36,727 bases of DNA from Ignavibacteria bacterium (lineage in GTDB: Bacteria; Bacteroidota; Ignavibacteria; Kapaibacteriales; UBA2268). The stretch spans positions 1-36,727 of the forward strand of contig JAOAEE010000002.1 of NCBI GenBank assembly GCA_026416955.1, in the 5' to 3' direction. The notes under the pieces were generated by a model, which was given only the letters and a program-made list of their open reading frames with translations, did not search any database and was not told where the DNA came from. Positions 10,486-18,939 of the stretch are shown here, piece after piece (the stretch's first letter is position 1; each line of letters starts with the position of its first letter). The translations under genes and the position numbers were made by a program.

Positions 10486-11298
10486 TTAATTACTTTGTCC
10501 AAGATTTGCAACGTCTTTGAAGGTAAGCCTTCTTGCGCCAATGAATCTTGAGCTGTAATATTTGCTTTCGAGGGAGGAAACAGTAACTCCGTATCGGGAA
10601 CTTGAATGGGCAAATAAATTATCGCCCAAATAAATGCCAACGTGAGAGACATAGGTGTTGCGGCGGGTATGGAAAAAAACTAAGTCCCCAAATTCAAGTT
10701 TATCGCGTTTAACTGGTATACCAACTTTTATTTGCTCCTTAGCAGTTCGGGGGAGCAAAATCTTTGCAGCAGTAAAATAGATTTGCCTTGTGAAAGCAGA
10801 GCAATCAATTCCTCGGTCGGTTGTACCCCCAAAATAATATGGTGTTCCAAGCCAATCAAGAATAACTTCCATTATCTTTTTTTTGCTAATGCCAGAAGAT
10901 AAAGTGCCACCAACGTTTAGGAAGTCATCGCCTTCAATGTAACTAAGGTACATAGCACGGAAAACATCAAGGTCTATTGGCTTGTCGTCCTCGTATTCTA
11001 ATTCAATGGGGTCTTCTCCTTGGTCAATTATCAAGGAATCTAAGATGAATTCGGATTCATCAATTTCTCCGTTTGCTAAACGCACAAGATAATTTGCATT
11101 GGATGAATTAAGGATTTGTAATGCTTCTTGTTTTGTTTTTTCTGGATTATAGGTCCTTTTAGTTTTCTTGTATCTCTTAGAATATTTAGTTTTCTTTTTT
11201 GAATATGAAATTTCGGGGGAAGCAAAAAAGATAACGATTACTGGCAAAAGAAAAATTGCGAAAAATTTTAAAAAACTTGTATATCTTGTTAACCACAT
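10486..11298 (-). CDS. NlpC/P60-family cell-wall hydrolase, exported
   Basis: The 270-residue protein has an N-terminal signal or anchor (residues 8-26), a Lys/Tyr-rich basic stretch (32-50), a middle region without recognised domains, and a C-terminal NlpC/P60 domain from about 140. The catalytic Cys is visible in DRGIDCSAF (Cys166), the His in SHVGIYLGD (His219), and the third polar residue is probably His231 in FAHSSS. The family cleaves peptide bonds in the stem peptides of peptidoglycan, commonly gamma-D-Glu to diamino acid. Start ATG 11298 is preceded by a strong purine-rich site (GGAAGGGGG). It stands alone on the minus strand, convergent with the ATPase operon, and would have its own promoter in the AT-rich gap upstream. 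Precise bond specificity is unknown. Confidence 0.9.
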   Translation of the reverse strand: MWLTRYTSFLKFFAIFLLPVIVIFFASPEISYSKKKTKYSKRYKKTKRTYNPEKTKQEALQILNSSNANYLVRLANGEIDESEFILDSLIIDQGEDPIELEYEDDKPIDLDVFRAMYLSYIEGDDFLNVGGTLSSGISKKKIMEVILDWLGTPYYFGGTTDRGIDCSAFTRQIYFTAAKILLPRTAKEQIKVGIPVKRDKLEFGDLVFFHTRRNTYVSHVGIYLGDNLFAHSSSRYGVTVSSLESKYYSSRFIGARRLTFKDVANLGQSN

Positions 11299-11604
11299 AA
11301 AACCCCCTTCCTTTCAAAACCAAAATTTGAAGAAATTCGGAGTGCAATAAAATAAATTTGAAACAAGAATGCAATTAATTTTTTTTAATGAAAATATTTT
11401 AATGTTTATTTAATCATTTAGAATAATTAATTTTCTAAGTTCTTAATTTGAAAGAAATTAAGGGATAGGCCAAAATTTAGTTTAACCTAAAAAATTAATT
11501 TTTTAAAAACTTTTATTCCTTAACTGTAAAATTTTTTTGATATGAGAATAAAATCTGACAGTTCTCGAAATTGAAAATTCTTTTACCAACGATTAACAAA
11601 AATA
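11299..11604. other. AT-rich intergenic region with inverted repeats
   Basis: No gene is seen here. The stretch lies upstream of the minus-strand NlpC/P60 gene and downstream of the sorting-domain gene. It holds a perfect 8-bp inverted repeat (CTTAATTT 11442-11449, 5-base spacer GAAAG, AAATTAAG 11455-11462) and a perfect 16-bp palindrome AAAAAATTAATTTTTT (11489-11504). Either could be an operator for the NlpC/P60 promoter, or a by-product of high AT content. No TAnnTTTG element was found on the minus strand. Confidence 0.4.
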
Positions 11605-11632
11605 AAAACCCCGCAGAGTTCTGCGGGGTTTT
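11605..11632 (-). terminator. Rho-independent terminator of the sigma/anti-sigma operon
   Basis: AAAACCCCGCAG (11605-11616) pairs perfectly with CTGCGGGGTTTT (11621-11632) around an AGTT loop. On the minus strand the GC stem is followed by a T run. It lies 21 bp past the stop of the sorting-domain gene. It is symmetric enough to work on both strands. Confidence 0.92.
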
Positions 11633-11653
11633 ATTTCTTATGGATAATTTTTT

Positions 11654-14191
11654 TTAGCGCACTACAACAAATTTAATAACCTTGTCATTATTTATTCCTT
11701 TGACTTTTGCAAGATATATACCACTTGGCAGTTGGCTAATGTCGACTACAAGTGTGTTGTCGCTAAGATTGTATTTTGTCGAAAATGAATTGCCATACAC
11801 ATCATATAGGGTAATTCCTTGGAAATTAATATCGGTGTAAAAGTTGATGAATAAATATTGTTCGGTTTGGTAAACTTTGAATTGATTGTTTTCATAAACT
11901 TCGCTTACTTCTTTTTCGATGTAAATGGTGGAGTTTATTGCGAAATTGCTTTCATAGTCACCTTTGAAGGAAGTCTCCAAGTCTTTGTATCCAACTTTGC
12001 TAATCATTAGTTTTATTGTTGTTGGGGGTAGAGTTTCAAGGATAAATTTTCCATACGCATCAGTGATATAGTAATCAATTACATCTCCATTTTGGTCGAG
12101 AGCACAAACCAAGGCTTCTTGAACAGCGGGTGGTTCTTTAGATTGCGGTTCGTTGAAGATTTTAATATTACCGGTAGCTTCGACTACTTTGCCTTCGCAA
12201 CGAACAAGTCCTTTCCAACCAGAACGATTTCGGTGTTTTATTTCGAAGATTATTTGTATCATACTTTGGTCAACAGAAATTATCGATGCATCTTTCCATT
12301 TTAAGGTTGCAAAGTCGTTTTGCTTATAATAACCGGGGGCATATTGTTTATCTTTTGGCACAGAAAGTAAAACATAATCGCCGGGTATCAAATTTGTGAA
12401 CGTGAATTGACCATTATCATTTGTTTCTACCACTGCTATTGAATTGTATTTTGGAACGTTTTGGAATTGTTGCTTGGGAGCTACCAGGATAGCCATTACT
12501 CGGGATTGAATTGGGTTTCTATCTTTGTCAATTACTATACCAGAGAATCCATTGTTTTGCTTTTCTATAGGTTCAAGCAAGAAATTAATATCGTCTCTGT
12601 CCTCGGTAAGTTCAATAATATCGGCTAGGTATGGGGAATTCGAAAGGTGATAATATTGGTCTTTGTATAGTGCTTTACTATACGAGGGGACAGCGTGTGC
12701 GATATAAGTAAAGGTATTGGGAAGTTTGATTTGGTAAAAACCATTTTGGTCGGTTTTAGTTACAAAATTTTGAATAAAGCCATAATTTTCTTTTTTATCG
12801 GGGTTAAAAAGAAACTCCACTGGTATGAACTCTACAACAGCAAGGACTGGGGTGTCATCTTTTGCCGATTTAACATAGCCAGATACTGAGTATATCGTAG
12901 GTTGAGGTTTCTTTTGCAAAATCATTTCGATTGTGTAGTCTTTCACTTGGTTGTCCAAACATTCAAGTTTTACTTTTGTAGCATCAATAAATCGAGTGGC
13001 GTTAGCAAAGAAACTGTGTTCGAAAAGTTCCCCATAAAATTCAAACACGTATGTTCCTTGAGGTAGGTAGAACTCGAAGGAGCCATCCTTGATGAAAGTC
13101 TTGAAGACAACATTAGTTTGGTTATCGTTTGCATCAAGTTTCCAAGCATAAACTAATCCATTTGGGACAGATGTATTATCTTGGAACTTAGCAGAACCAA
13201 TAATATGTGCGCAATGTTTAGTATTTTGACCAGATTCTGTTATTTTAATACATAATCTTTGATATGCCAAAACATTAGTGTCGCAAGAGAGGTAAGCAAT
13301 AATAACAATACCGAATAAACCAGTGGTTTTGGGTGTCCAAGTTAGCAATCCAGTATTTTCATCTATTTGGGCACCTTCCATATTCCCTTCGGCGATTTTG
13401 AATTTAATTGGACACCGAATATTTGATTCTGCAATTACTTGATATTTTAAAGGAACACCAACTTGCCAAGTTGCTGGTGGTTGGCTTACTATTTTTACAT
13501 AAGGTTTGTCGTTGTTGGGATTTTCTAATACGATGATTTTATACTTCTGGTAGGCGGGTTTTACATTAATTTTACAGGTTGTACCAACTTTAATTGTAAC
13601 TTCATATGTTCCAATAGCACTCGGTGTCCATTCGACCAAACCAGTGCTTGAAATTGTCATACCTTCTGGATACGAACCTTCGAATTCGAATATGTCAATT
13701 GGGCAGTTAATATTCGAGTATGCTTTGACTTGGTAGAAGTATTTTTTACCCACATATGCGAAAGTTGGTGGTTGTGAAATAATTTGGATAAAATATTGTT
13801 GTTTAAAAAGGTCAACTCGGACAGTATTGCTCGGTTTACTTTCTGCCTTTCCAATGTAAGAGGTTGCGTAGAATTCATATGTTCCTGCTTGAAGATTTTT
13901 TACCACGTAATAGTATTGGTATTGTCCTTGTTTTGCTTGTACTTCTGCTTCGAAAAAGGTTTTTACCATCCCATTTTGGAAAACAGTCTTATAGATTTTG
14001 AATCCTTCGGGGAAATTTCCCGACTGATTAACTGACCACAAAAGTTTGACGTTGAAAGAACCATCGGAAAGTTCCTCTGGAACTGCACTTAGTTGCTTTG
14101 GCGGGTTCGGAACAACATTTTGAGCAAACAGGGGAATTGCAATAACCATTGCCAAAATTCCCCAAACGACATAAAGAATTTGCTTTTTCAT
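11654..14191 (-). CDS. Large secreted protein with Ig-like and carboxypeptidase-regulatory-like repeats and sorting domain
   Basis: An upstream in-frame ATG at 14215 exists, but ATG 14191 places a good signal peptide (MKKQILYVVWGILAMVIAIP, cleavage near LFAQ) at the N terminus and gives 845 residues. An FN3-like segment comes first. Two putative Ig modules follow, each starting IISQPP or IVSQPP and ending in G-L-V/L-x-WTP (TGLVEWTP, TGLLTWTP). Then come several carboxypeptidase-regulatory-like modules (for example SGYVKSAKDDTPVLAVVEF, FSGIVIDKDRNPIQSRVMAI). The last ~70 residues (ITLYDVYGNSF...LPSGIYLAKVKG...VIKFVVVR) resemble a type IX secretion sorting domain. It is the last gene of the sigma-factor operon, 30 bp after the lipoprotein gene. 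It is probably surface-exposed; the ligand is unknown. Confidence 0.85.
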   Translation of the reverse strand: MKKQILYVVWGILAMVIAIPLFAQNVVPNPPKQLSAVPEELSDGSFNVKLLWSVNQSGNFPEGFKIYKTVFQNGMVKTFFEAEVQAKQGQYQYYYVVKNLQAGTYEFYATSYIGKAESKPSNTVRVDLFKQQYFIQIISQPPTFAYVGKKYFYQVKAYSNINCPIDIFEFEGSYPEGMTISSTGLVEWTPSAIGTYEVTIKVGTTCKINVKPAYQKYKIIVLENPNNDKPYVKIVSQPPATWQVGVPLKYQVIAESNIRCPIKFKIAEGNMEGAQIDENTGLLTWTPKTTGLFGIVIIAYLSCDTNVLAYQRLCIKITESGQNTKHCAHIIGSAKFQDNTSVPNGLVYAWKLDANDNQTNVVFKTFIKDGSFEFYLPQGTYVFEFYGELFEHSFFANATRFIDATKVKLECLDNQVKDYTIEMILQKKPQPTIYSVSGYVKSAKDDTPVLAVVEFIPVEFLFNPDKKENYGFIQNFVTKTDQNGFYQIKLPNTFTYIAHAVPSYSKALYKDQYYHLSNSPYLADIIELTEDRDDINFLLEPIEKQNNGFSGIVIDKDRNPIQSRVMAILVAPKQQFQNVPKYNSIAVVETNDNGQFTFTNLIPGDYVLLSVPKDKQYAPGYYKQNDFATLKWKDASIISVDQSMIQIIFEIKHRNRSGWKGLVRCEGKVVEATGNIKIFNEPQSKEPPAVQEALVCALDQNGDVIDYYITDAYGKFILETLPPTTIKLMISKVGYKDLETSFKGDYESNFAINSTIYIEKEVSEVYENNQFKVYQTEQYLFINFYTDINFQGITLYDVYGNSFSTKYNLSDNTLVVDISQLPSGIYLAKVKGINNDKVIKFVVVR

Positions 14192-14221
14192 ACGACACCC
14201 AAAAAAGTGGAACATTTCTTA

Positions 14222-14986
14222 TTAATATTTTAATCTTATTTTGAAATTCAATAATAATGAATCGGGAAATGGCGTTATTTCTTCGATTTGAAGTTTAATA
14301 ACTTTGACCTCCCAATAATCGACCTTTTTTACATATGGCTTGTTATCTATCCAAATCGTATCGTATCGTGTTTTTAGAATGGAGTCGATAACAGTGGTAT
14401 CTCGTTTAGTAAGGGCGTATCTTGTATTGTATATCTTACCATATCCTAATGCCCAAATCTCGCGAAATCTTTTGTTATAATTGAAACCAATTTCGAAGTA
14501 ATTGGGTTTTATGGTTGGGTCGACAATTGTATCAAAATCCTTTTTTGGACCACGAGCAAGGTTAACTTTAATCCAAGATTTAGGGGATTCAAAAGTTCTA
14601 AAAGGTAAAGGGAAACCTACAATTGGAAAAGAGTCGATATTAAAGTTAATGCTTTTGATTGTTAAACGACGGGAGCCTTTTTCTTGGTACTCAAAGTGTT
14701 TTCTTTCTAGGTTTAATTTGAACCAAACGAGTGGTGTTTGGCTAAGCGTGTCGACAGAAATTTCTGCCTTTCGTGGTTCGAATGCACCTTTTTCAACATT
14801 TGTAAATTGTTCGTTTACGACACCATTTTCTCCAATCGATATGTAGTAAATTTGTGGGTAAATTCTGGCTTTCATTCTATCGGTAGGTTTTGCAACAACC
14901 GGGTCATCAAGTTCTGAAGGTTGTGTACAAAATTGTAAGCTAAGTGTTATGAATACAATAACTATTAAAATGAATTTTCTTTTCAT
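14222..14986 (-). CDS. Putative lipoprotein, unknown function
   Basis: ATG 14986 is preferred over the in-frame ATG 15031. It puts the basic-plus-hydrophobic leader (MKRKFILIVIVFITLSLQFC) at the N terminus and leaves a 22-bp gap to the preceding gene, whereas the upstream start would overlap it. That gives 254 residues. Cys20 follows LQF, a loose match to a lipobox, and is followed by the Ser/Asp/Pro-rich sequence TQPSELDDP, so outer-membrane lipidation is plausible but not certain. The rest is beta-rich and matches no domain I know. It sits between the anti-sigma/barrel gene and the sorting-domain gene, which suggests it acts in the same envelope complex. Confidence 0.7.
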   Translation of the reverse strand: MKRKFILIVIVFITLSLQFCTQPSELDDPVVAKPTDRMKARIYPQIYYISIGENGVVNEQFTNVEKGAFEPRKAEISVDTLSQTPLVWFKLNLERKHFEYQEKGSRRLTIKSINFNIDSFPIVGFPLPFRTFESPKSWIKVNLARGPKKDFDTIVDPTIKPNYFEIGFNYNKRFREIWALGYGKIYNTRYALTKRDTTVIDSILKTRYDTIWIDNKPYVKKVDYWEVKVIKLQIEEITPFPDSLLLNFKIRLKY

Positions 14987-15008
14987 ATTTCGAATTAGAT
15001 TGAGCAAC

Positions 15009-16196
15009 TTAAAAGATAATTGATATACCATAAGTGATACCTATTTTTCTTGTCAAGTAATAATTTTTTTGGTTTTGGTAAAATAGTAAAGTGCCTTCTG
15101 CACCTAGATAAATCTCGAAATTAGAACGATTTGGTCTGTATTTTAAACCACCAATTCCTTTTATCAATGGGCCGCCAATTTGAGAGCCTCCCGCAAGCAA
15201 TGTTATGAATGGTTGCAAGTTTGGTTGGTTTAAAATTTCAAATGGTAGAACATAATCAATTCCAACAGCTCCCCAATATATTGCTGGTTTTTGCTCGTAG
15301 ATGTATTCTATTCCATTTATTGTATTAAGATAACTAAGCCCGAAAATTTCATTCCCGAATTCTATTCCAAATTTGATGTTATCCCATTGAGTAAAAAATA
15401 GTCCTAAGCTAGCATTCGATAGAATATTGTTTCTTTCTTCAATTGAAATACCCGGGTTTGGAAATGATTTTCCGGCAATTCCACGGAAGGTGAAATATAT
15501 ATTTTTATTCTGTTCATTTTTAAAAGTGAAGTAAGTTGGTTCCTTGAAACTTATTTTACGACTTTCTAAATTAGTTGCTAAGTTTTTTTCAGAAGACAGA
15601 TTTACATCATTTTTGCGGTTAATATTGCTTTCCTCAATTTTCTGAAATTCGTCGTTAATATCTTTTTGCTCACTCAATAAAGTTTCTCTTTTGTCTAAAT
15701 TATTTTTGGTTTGTAAAGTATTATTTAGTGGAGTGGACAAATTGGTATTGGGTTTATCGTCTTGTGCAATTGTTGAAATAATAATTGGTGGTGTTTGTAC
15801 TATTGATTTTGAATTCTGTACATCTGATTCATTAGGCTTGAAAAAGTAATAAGTAACAAAAAATGTTAATAACGAGGAAAGTAATGCAATTAGTATTGGA
15901 ACACCAAATTTTCTCGCTTTTTGGAAAGGTTGGCTCGATACAGATTGAGTATTATTTATTTCATTATTTAAAACTGATAGCCCTAATGCATTGACAATGT
16001 TCAGGGCAGCAGTTGGTGGTGGTTGAAGTGAAGTGGCATCGGAATAAATAGTTCGTGAAATAGCCAGATGTTCCCGCATTAAAGTTCTAAGTTCCTCATT
16101 TGTGGATAAAGCTGCAAATAGTTCAGCTTCTTCTGAATGAGGAAGTTCACCATCAAGGTATTCAATAATTTTTTCGGTTATCTCATTTAACTCCAT
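15009..16196 (-). CDS. Anti-sigma-like protein fused to a predicted beta-barrel domain
   Basis: The 395-residue protein starts with an acidic helical domain (ITEKIIEYLDGELPHSEEAE, then REHLAISRTI) of the kind found in anti-sigma factors, without a zinc-binding HxxxCxxC motif. One transmembrane helix spans about 97-119 (PILIALLSSLLTFFVTYYFF). A polar Asn/Lys/Ser-rich linker runs to about 225. The rest (about 230-395) alternates like outer-membrane beta-strands and ends in aromatic Phe (KIGITYGISIIF). It starts 8 bp after the ECF sigma gene, with GGAGGAAAG just before the ATG, so it is translated from the same message. By position it should hold the sigma factor at the inner membrane. The barrel-like C-terminus is unusual and could be the sensor. 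It could instead be a soluble periplasmic beta domain. Confidence 0.78.
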   Translation of the reverse strand: MELNEITEKIIEYLDGELPHSEEAELFAALSTNEELRTLMREHLAISRTIYSDATSLQPPPTAALNIVNALGLSVLNNEINNTQSVSSQPFQKARKFGVPILIALLSSLLTFFVTYYFFKPNESDVQNSKSIVQTPPIIISTIAQDDKPNTNLSTPLNNTLQTKNNLDKRETLLSEQKDINDEFQKIEESNINRKNDVNLSSEKNLATNLESRKISFKEPTYFTFKNEQNKNIYFTFRGIAGKSFPNPGISIEERNNILSNASLGLFFTQWDNIKFGIEFGNEIFGLSYLNTINGIEYIYEQKPAIYWGAVGIDYVLPFEILNQPNLQPFITLLAGGSQIGGPLIKGIGGLKYRPNRSNFEIYLGAEGTLLFYQNQKNYYLTRKIGITYGISIIF

Positions 16197-16204
16197 CTTT
16201 CCTC

Positions 16205-16771
16205 CTAAAATTTTGAAAACTCGGTGATGTAAGGAGCAAGAATTTCGCGCAGCTTTTCTTTTGCACGGAAAAGCCTAACTTTTACCAAAGGTAGAGAAAT
16301 ATTCAAATGGTTTGCAATTTCGTTGTAACTCATTCCTTGATATTCCCGTAAAATGAAAATTTCCCGGTATTCCTCTGGTAATTTCGAAAGAGCAGTTTTT
16401 ATTAAATTAAGCAATTCCGTTTCCTCGTTATCTTTTTCAGTATTAATAAAATGCATATAATCTTCGATTTCGGTAGATTGTCTTCTCTGACGAAGAGCAT
16501 TCAAACATAAGTTCCGAGCAATTCTCAATAAGAAAGCTGGAAGATTAGTCATTTCCCTTTCATCTTTCGACGTTTGATAAAATTTGATAAATGTATCTTG
16601 AAATACATCCATAGCATCTTCTCTATCACCTAAAAATCTTTTGCAATAGGCATAAATTCTATTGGAATACCTTCGGTAAATTTCCAAAAAAGCATACTCG
16701 CCTTCCTTGTCACCATTTGAAAGCATCTTGAATAATTCGTTGTCACTTAATTTCTCTAAATTGTTCTGCAT
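16205..16771 (-). CDS. ECF-type RNA polymerase sigma factor
   Basis: At 188 residues the size is typical of extracytoplasmic-function sigma factors. Region 2 is visible as YAYCKRFLGDREDAMDVFQD with TFIKFYQ, followed by LPAFLLRIARNLCLNALRQR. Region 4 is LSKLPEEYREIFILREYQGM, then SYNEIANHLNISLPLVKVRL and RAKEKL, the helix-turn-helix that reads the -35 element. It would direct RNA polymerase to a small regulon, very likely including this operon. It is the first gene of a minus-strand unit and is divergent from wecB. No -35/-10 pair matching a known ECF consensus could be picked out upstream. The trigger is presumably sensed by the membrane protein encoded just downstream. Confidence 0.95.
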   Translation of the reverse strand: MQNNLEKLSDNELFKMLSNGDKEGEYAFLEIYRRYSNRIYAYCKRFLGDREDAMDVFQDTFIKFYQTSKDEREMTNLPAFLLRIARNLCLNALRQRRQSTEIEDYMHFINTEKDNEETELLNLIKTALSKLPEEYREIFILREYQGMSYNEIANHLNISLPLVKVRLFRAKEKLREILAPYITEFSKF

Positions 16772-16852
16772 TCAAAATCAATAACATATAAATTTTTAAA
16801 AAGTTACAACTATTTCTTAAAGACAAATTAACTGTTTCCATATTATATTTTT

Positions 16853-16860
16853 TAAATTTG
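16853..16860 (+). promoter_or_regulatory. -7 promoter element upstream of wecB
   Basis: TAAATTTG matches TAnnTTTG exactly and lies 25 bp before the wecB ATG. A TGTTTCC about 20 bp upstream could serve as a weak -33 element. It lies in the 114-bp gap shared with the divergent sigma-factor gene. Confidence 0.5.
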
Positions 16861-16885
16861 CATATTTTTTAAAACAATTTTCTTT

Positions 16886-18016
16886 ATGGCAAAATTAAAG
16901 ATTATCTCTGTTGTTGGTGCAAGACCGAATTTTATGAAAGTTGCTCCGATACATCGTCAATTTTTGCGATATCCTTATGTAGTTCAACACCAAATTTGCC
17001 ATACCGGACAACACTATGATTACGAAATGTCCAAAGTGTTTTTCGATGATTTGGGTTTGCCACAACCGGATTTCTATCTTAATGTCGGTTCTGGTACACA
17101 CGGCGAACAAACTGGTAAAATAATGATTGAATTCGAAAAAGTTTGTTTCGAGGCTCAACCCGACCTTGTAATTGTAGTTGGTGATGTTAATTCAACAATT
17201 GCAGCAACATTAACAGCGTGCAAGTTGGGTATTAAAACAGCACACATTGAAGCAGGGTTGCGAAGTTTCGATAGAACAATGCCCGAGGAAATCAATCGAA
17301 TAGCAACAGATTCGATTTGTGATTATCTTTTTGTAACCGAAGAAAGTGGGTTCAAAAATCTACTACGTGAAGGGCATTCTCCCGACCAGATTTTTTTTGT
17401 TGGTAATACAATGATTGATTCATTAGTTTTTATTTTACCTAAAATTGACGAAAGTCAAATTATTACAAAATTACATCTCGATGGAAAAGACTTTGCTTTG
17501 ATGACATTGCATAGACCAAGTAATGTCGACAATTTTGAACAACTTTCTAATATTATTGAAGTAATTGAATTTATCTGTTACCGCTTGCATCTTGTTCTAC
17601 CTTTGCACCCTCGTACTAGGAAAAATATTGAGAATTTTGGTTTAGATGAAAAACTAAGAAGTATAAGCAATCTTATTATTACTGAGCCATTAGGTTATAT
17701 GGATTTTGTCAAGTTGATGAAGCATTCTAAATTTGTTATTACTGATTCTGGGGGAATACAAGAAGAAACTACCTATTTGGGTATTCCTTGTATCACAATG
17801 AGAACAACTACCGAAAGGCCAATCACTTGCGAAATTGGTACAAATATTCTTGTACCACCCAGCAAAGAAAAGTTAACTAATGCAGTGCAAAATGTACTGG
17901 ATAATTCAAGTCGATGGAAGGAAAAGAAAATTCCTCCTTTGTGGGATGGAAAAACCTCCGAAAGAATTGTAGATATAATCTTAAATAAGTGTTTCATAAA
18001 TAGGGTTAAGGTATGA
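16886..18016 (+). CDS. wecB: UDP-N-acetylglucosamine 2-epimerase (non-hydrolysing)
   Basis: The 376-residue cytoplasmic enzyme interconverts UDP-GlcNAc and UDP-ManNAc, precursors of surface polysaccharide. Landmarks are GARPNFMKVAPI (11-22), the acidic residues Asp100 in VVGDVNST and Glu122 in HIEAGLRSF, MPEEINR (132-138), LHRPSNVDN with the conserved His, and the UDP-binding TDSGGIQEE near residue 290. Length is normal for the family. The stop overlaps the ATG of the next epimerase gene (ATGA), so the two are translationally coupled. No dehydrogenase for UDP-ManNAcA or glycosyltransferase is adjacent, so the final glycan is unknown. The promoter element TAAATTTG lies 25 bp upstream. Confidence 0.95.
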   Translation: MAKLKIISVVGARPNFMKVAPIHRQFLRYPYVVQHQICHTGQHYDYEMSKVFFDDLGLPQPDFYLNVGSGTHGEQTGKIMIEFEKVCFEAQPDLVIVVGDVNSTIAATLTACKLGIKTAHIEAGLRSFDRTMPEEINRIATDSICDYLFVTEESGFKNLLREGHSPDQIFFVGNTMIDSLVFILPKIDESQIITKLHLDGKDFALMTLHRPSNVDNFEQLSNIIEVIEFICYRLHLVLPLHPRTRKNIENFGLDEKLRSISNLIITEPLGYMDFVKLMKHSKFVITDSGGIQEETTYLGIPCITMRTTTERPITCEIGTNILVPPSKEKLTNAVQNVLDNSSRWKEKKIPPLWDGKTSERIVDIILNKCFINRVKV

Positions 18017-18939
18017 ATATACTTGTAACTGGTGGTGCTGGATTTATTGCCTCACACATTGTTGACGCATACATTTCTCTTGGTTTTTCTGTAACCGTTA
18101 TCGACAATCTTAGCACTGGTGTATTAAGTAATGTAAATCCCAAAGCAAAGTTTTTCGAAATGGATATCAACGACCCACGAATTTCCGAAATATTTGAAAA
18201 AGGAAATTTCGATATAGTAAATCACCATGCTGCTCAAATTGATGTACGGGTATCTGTGTCGGACCCAATTTTTGATGCACAAACGAATATTCTTGGAAGT
18301 TTAAGACTTTACCAAAATGCTGTGAAATACAATGTTAAGAAAATCATTTTTGCCTCTTCTGGTGGAACTGTTTATGGGGAGCAAAAGTATTTTCCTGCCG
18401 ATGAATACCATCCTTTACAACCTTGTTCTCCTTATGGTATTTCTAAACTAACAAATGAGTTGTATTTGAATTTTTATAAGATTGTTTATGGAGTTGATTT
18501 TGTTGCATTGAGATACAGTAATGTTTTTGGTCCAAGGCAAAATCCAAATGGAGAAGCAGGAGTTGTTGCAATTTTTGCCAATAAAATGCTGAAAGGCGAG
18601 CAACCGGTAATATTTGGCGATGGAAAAGCAACAAGGGATTATGTTTATGTTTTCGATGTGGTGCGTGCAAACATTCTTGCTTTAAATGAAAATGTATCTG
18701 GGGAATTCAATATTTCCACTGGCATAGAAACAGATGTGAATACAATCTTTGAAAAACTTAAACAAATAACAAAATCTGAACAAAATGCATTCTATGGCCC
18801 ACCAAAACCCGGCGAATTAAGCCGAAGTTGCCTTTCTTACGATAAATTTTATAAATTAACTGGGTGGAAGCCAGAAATAGATTTAGAAGAAGGATTAATT
18901 CGGACAGTTGAATTTTTTAAATCTAGTTTATCGTTTTGA
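18013..18939 (+). CDS. NAD-dependent sugar-nucleotide epimerase/dehydratase, UDP-glucose 4-epimerase-like
   Basis: The 308-residue extended short-chain dehydrogenase has the NAD-binding GGAGFIASH (7-15), DNLSTG (31-36), the catalytic Ser region SSGGTVYGE (115-123), and YxxxK as Tyr141/Lys145 in SPYGISK. GPRQNPNGEAGVVAIF and DGKATRDYVYVFDV fit the UDP-glucose or UDP-GlcNAc 4-epimerase group. It probably supplies another UDP-sugar for the same polysaccharide as wecB, with which it overlaps by four bases. The substrate cannot be fixed from the sequence alone; a dehydratase is possible. Its last 12 bases overlap the end of the convergent minus-strand gene. Confidence 0.9.
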   Translation: MNILVTGGAGFIASHIVDAYISLGFSVTVIDNLSTGVLSNVNPKAKFFEMDINDPRISEIFEKGNFDIVNHHAAQIDVRVSVSDPIFDAQTNILGSLRLYQNAVKYNVKKIIFASSGGTVYGEQKYFPADEYHPLQPCSPYGISKLTNELYLNFYKIVYGVDFVALRYSNVFGPRQNPNGEAGVVAIFANKMLKGEQPVIFGDGKATRDYVYVFDVVRANILALNENVSGEFNISTGIETDVNTIFEKLKQITKSEQNAFYGPPKPGELSRSCLSYDKFYKLTGWKPEIDLEEGLIRTVEFFKSSLSF

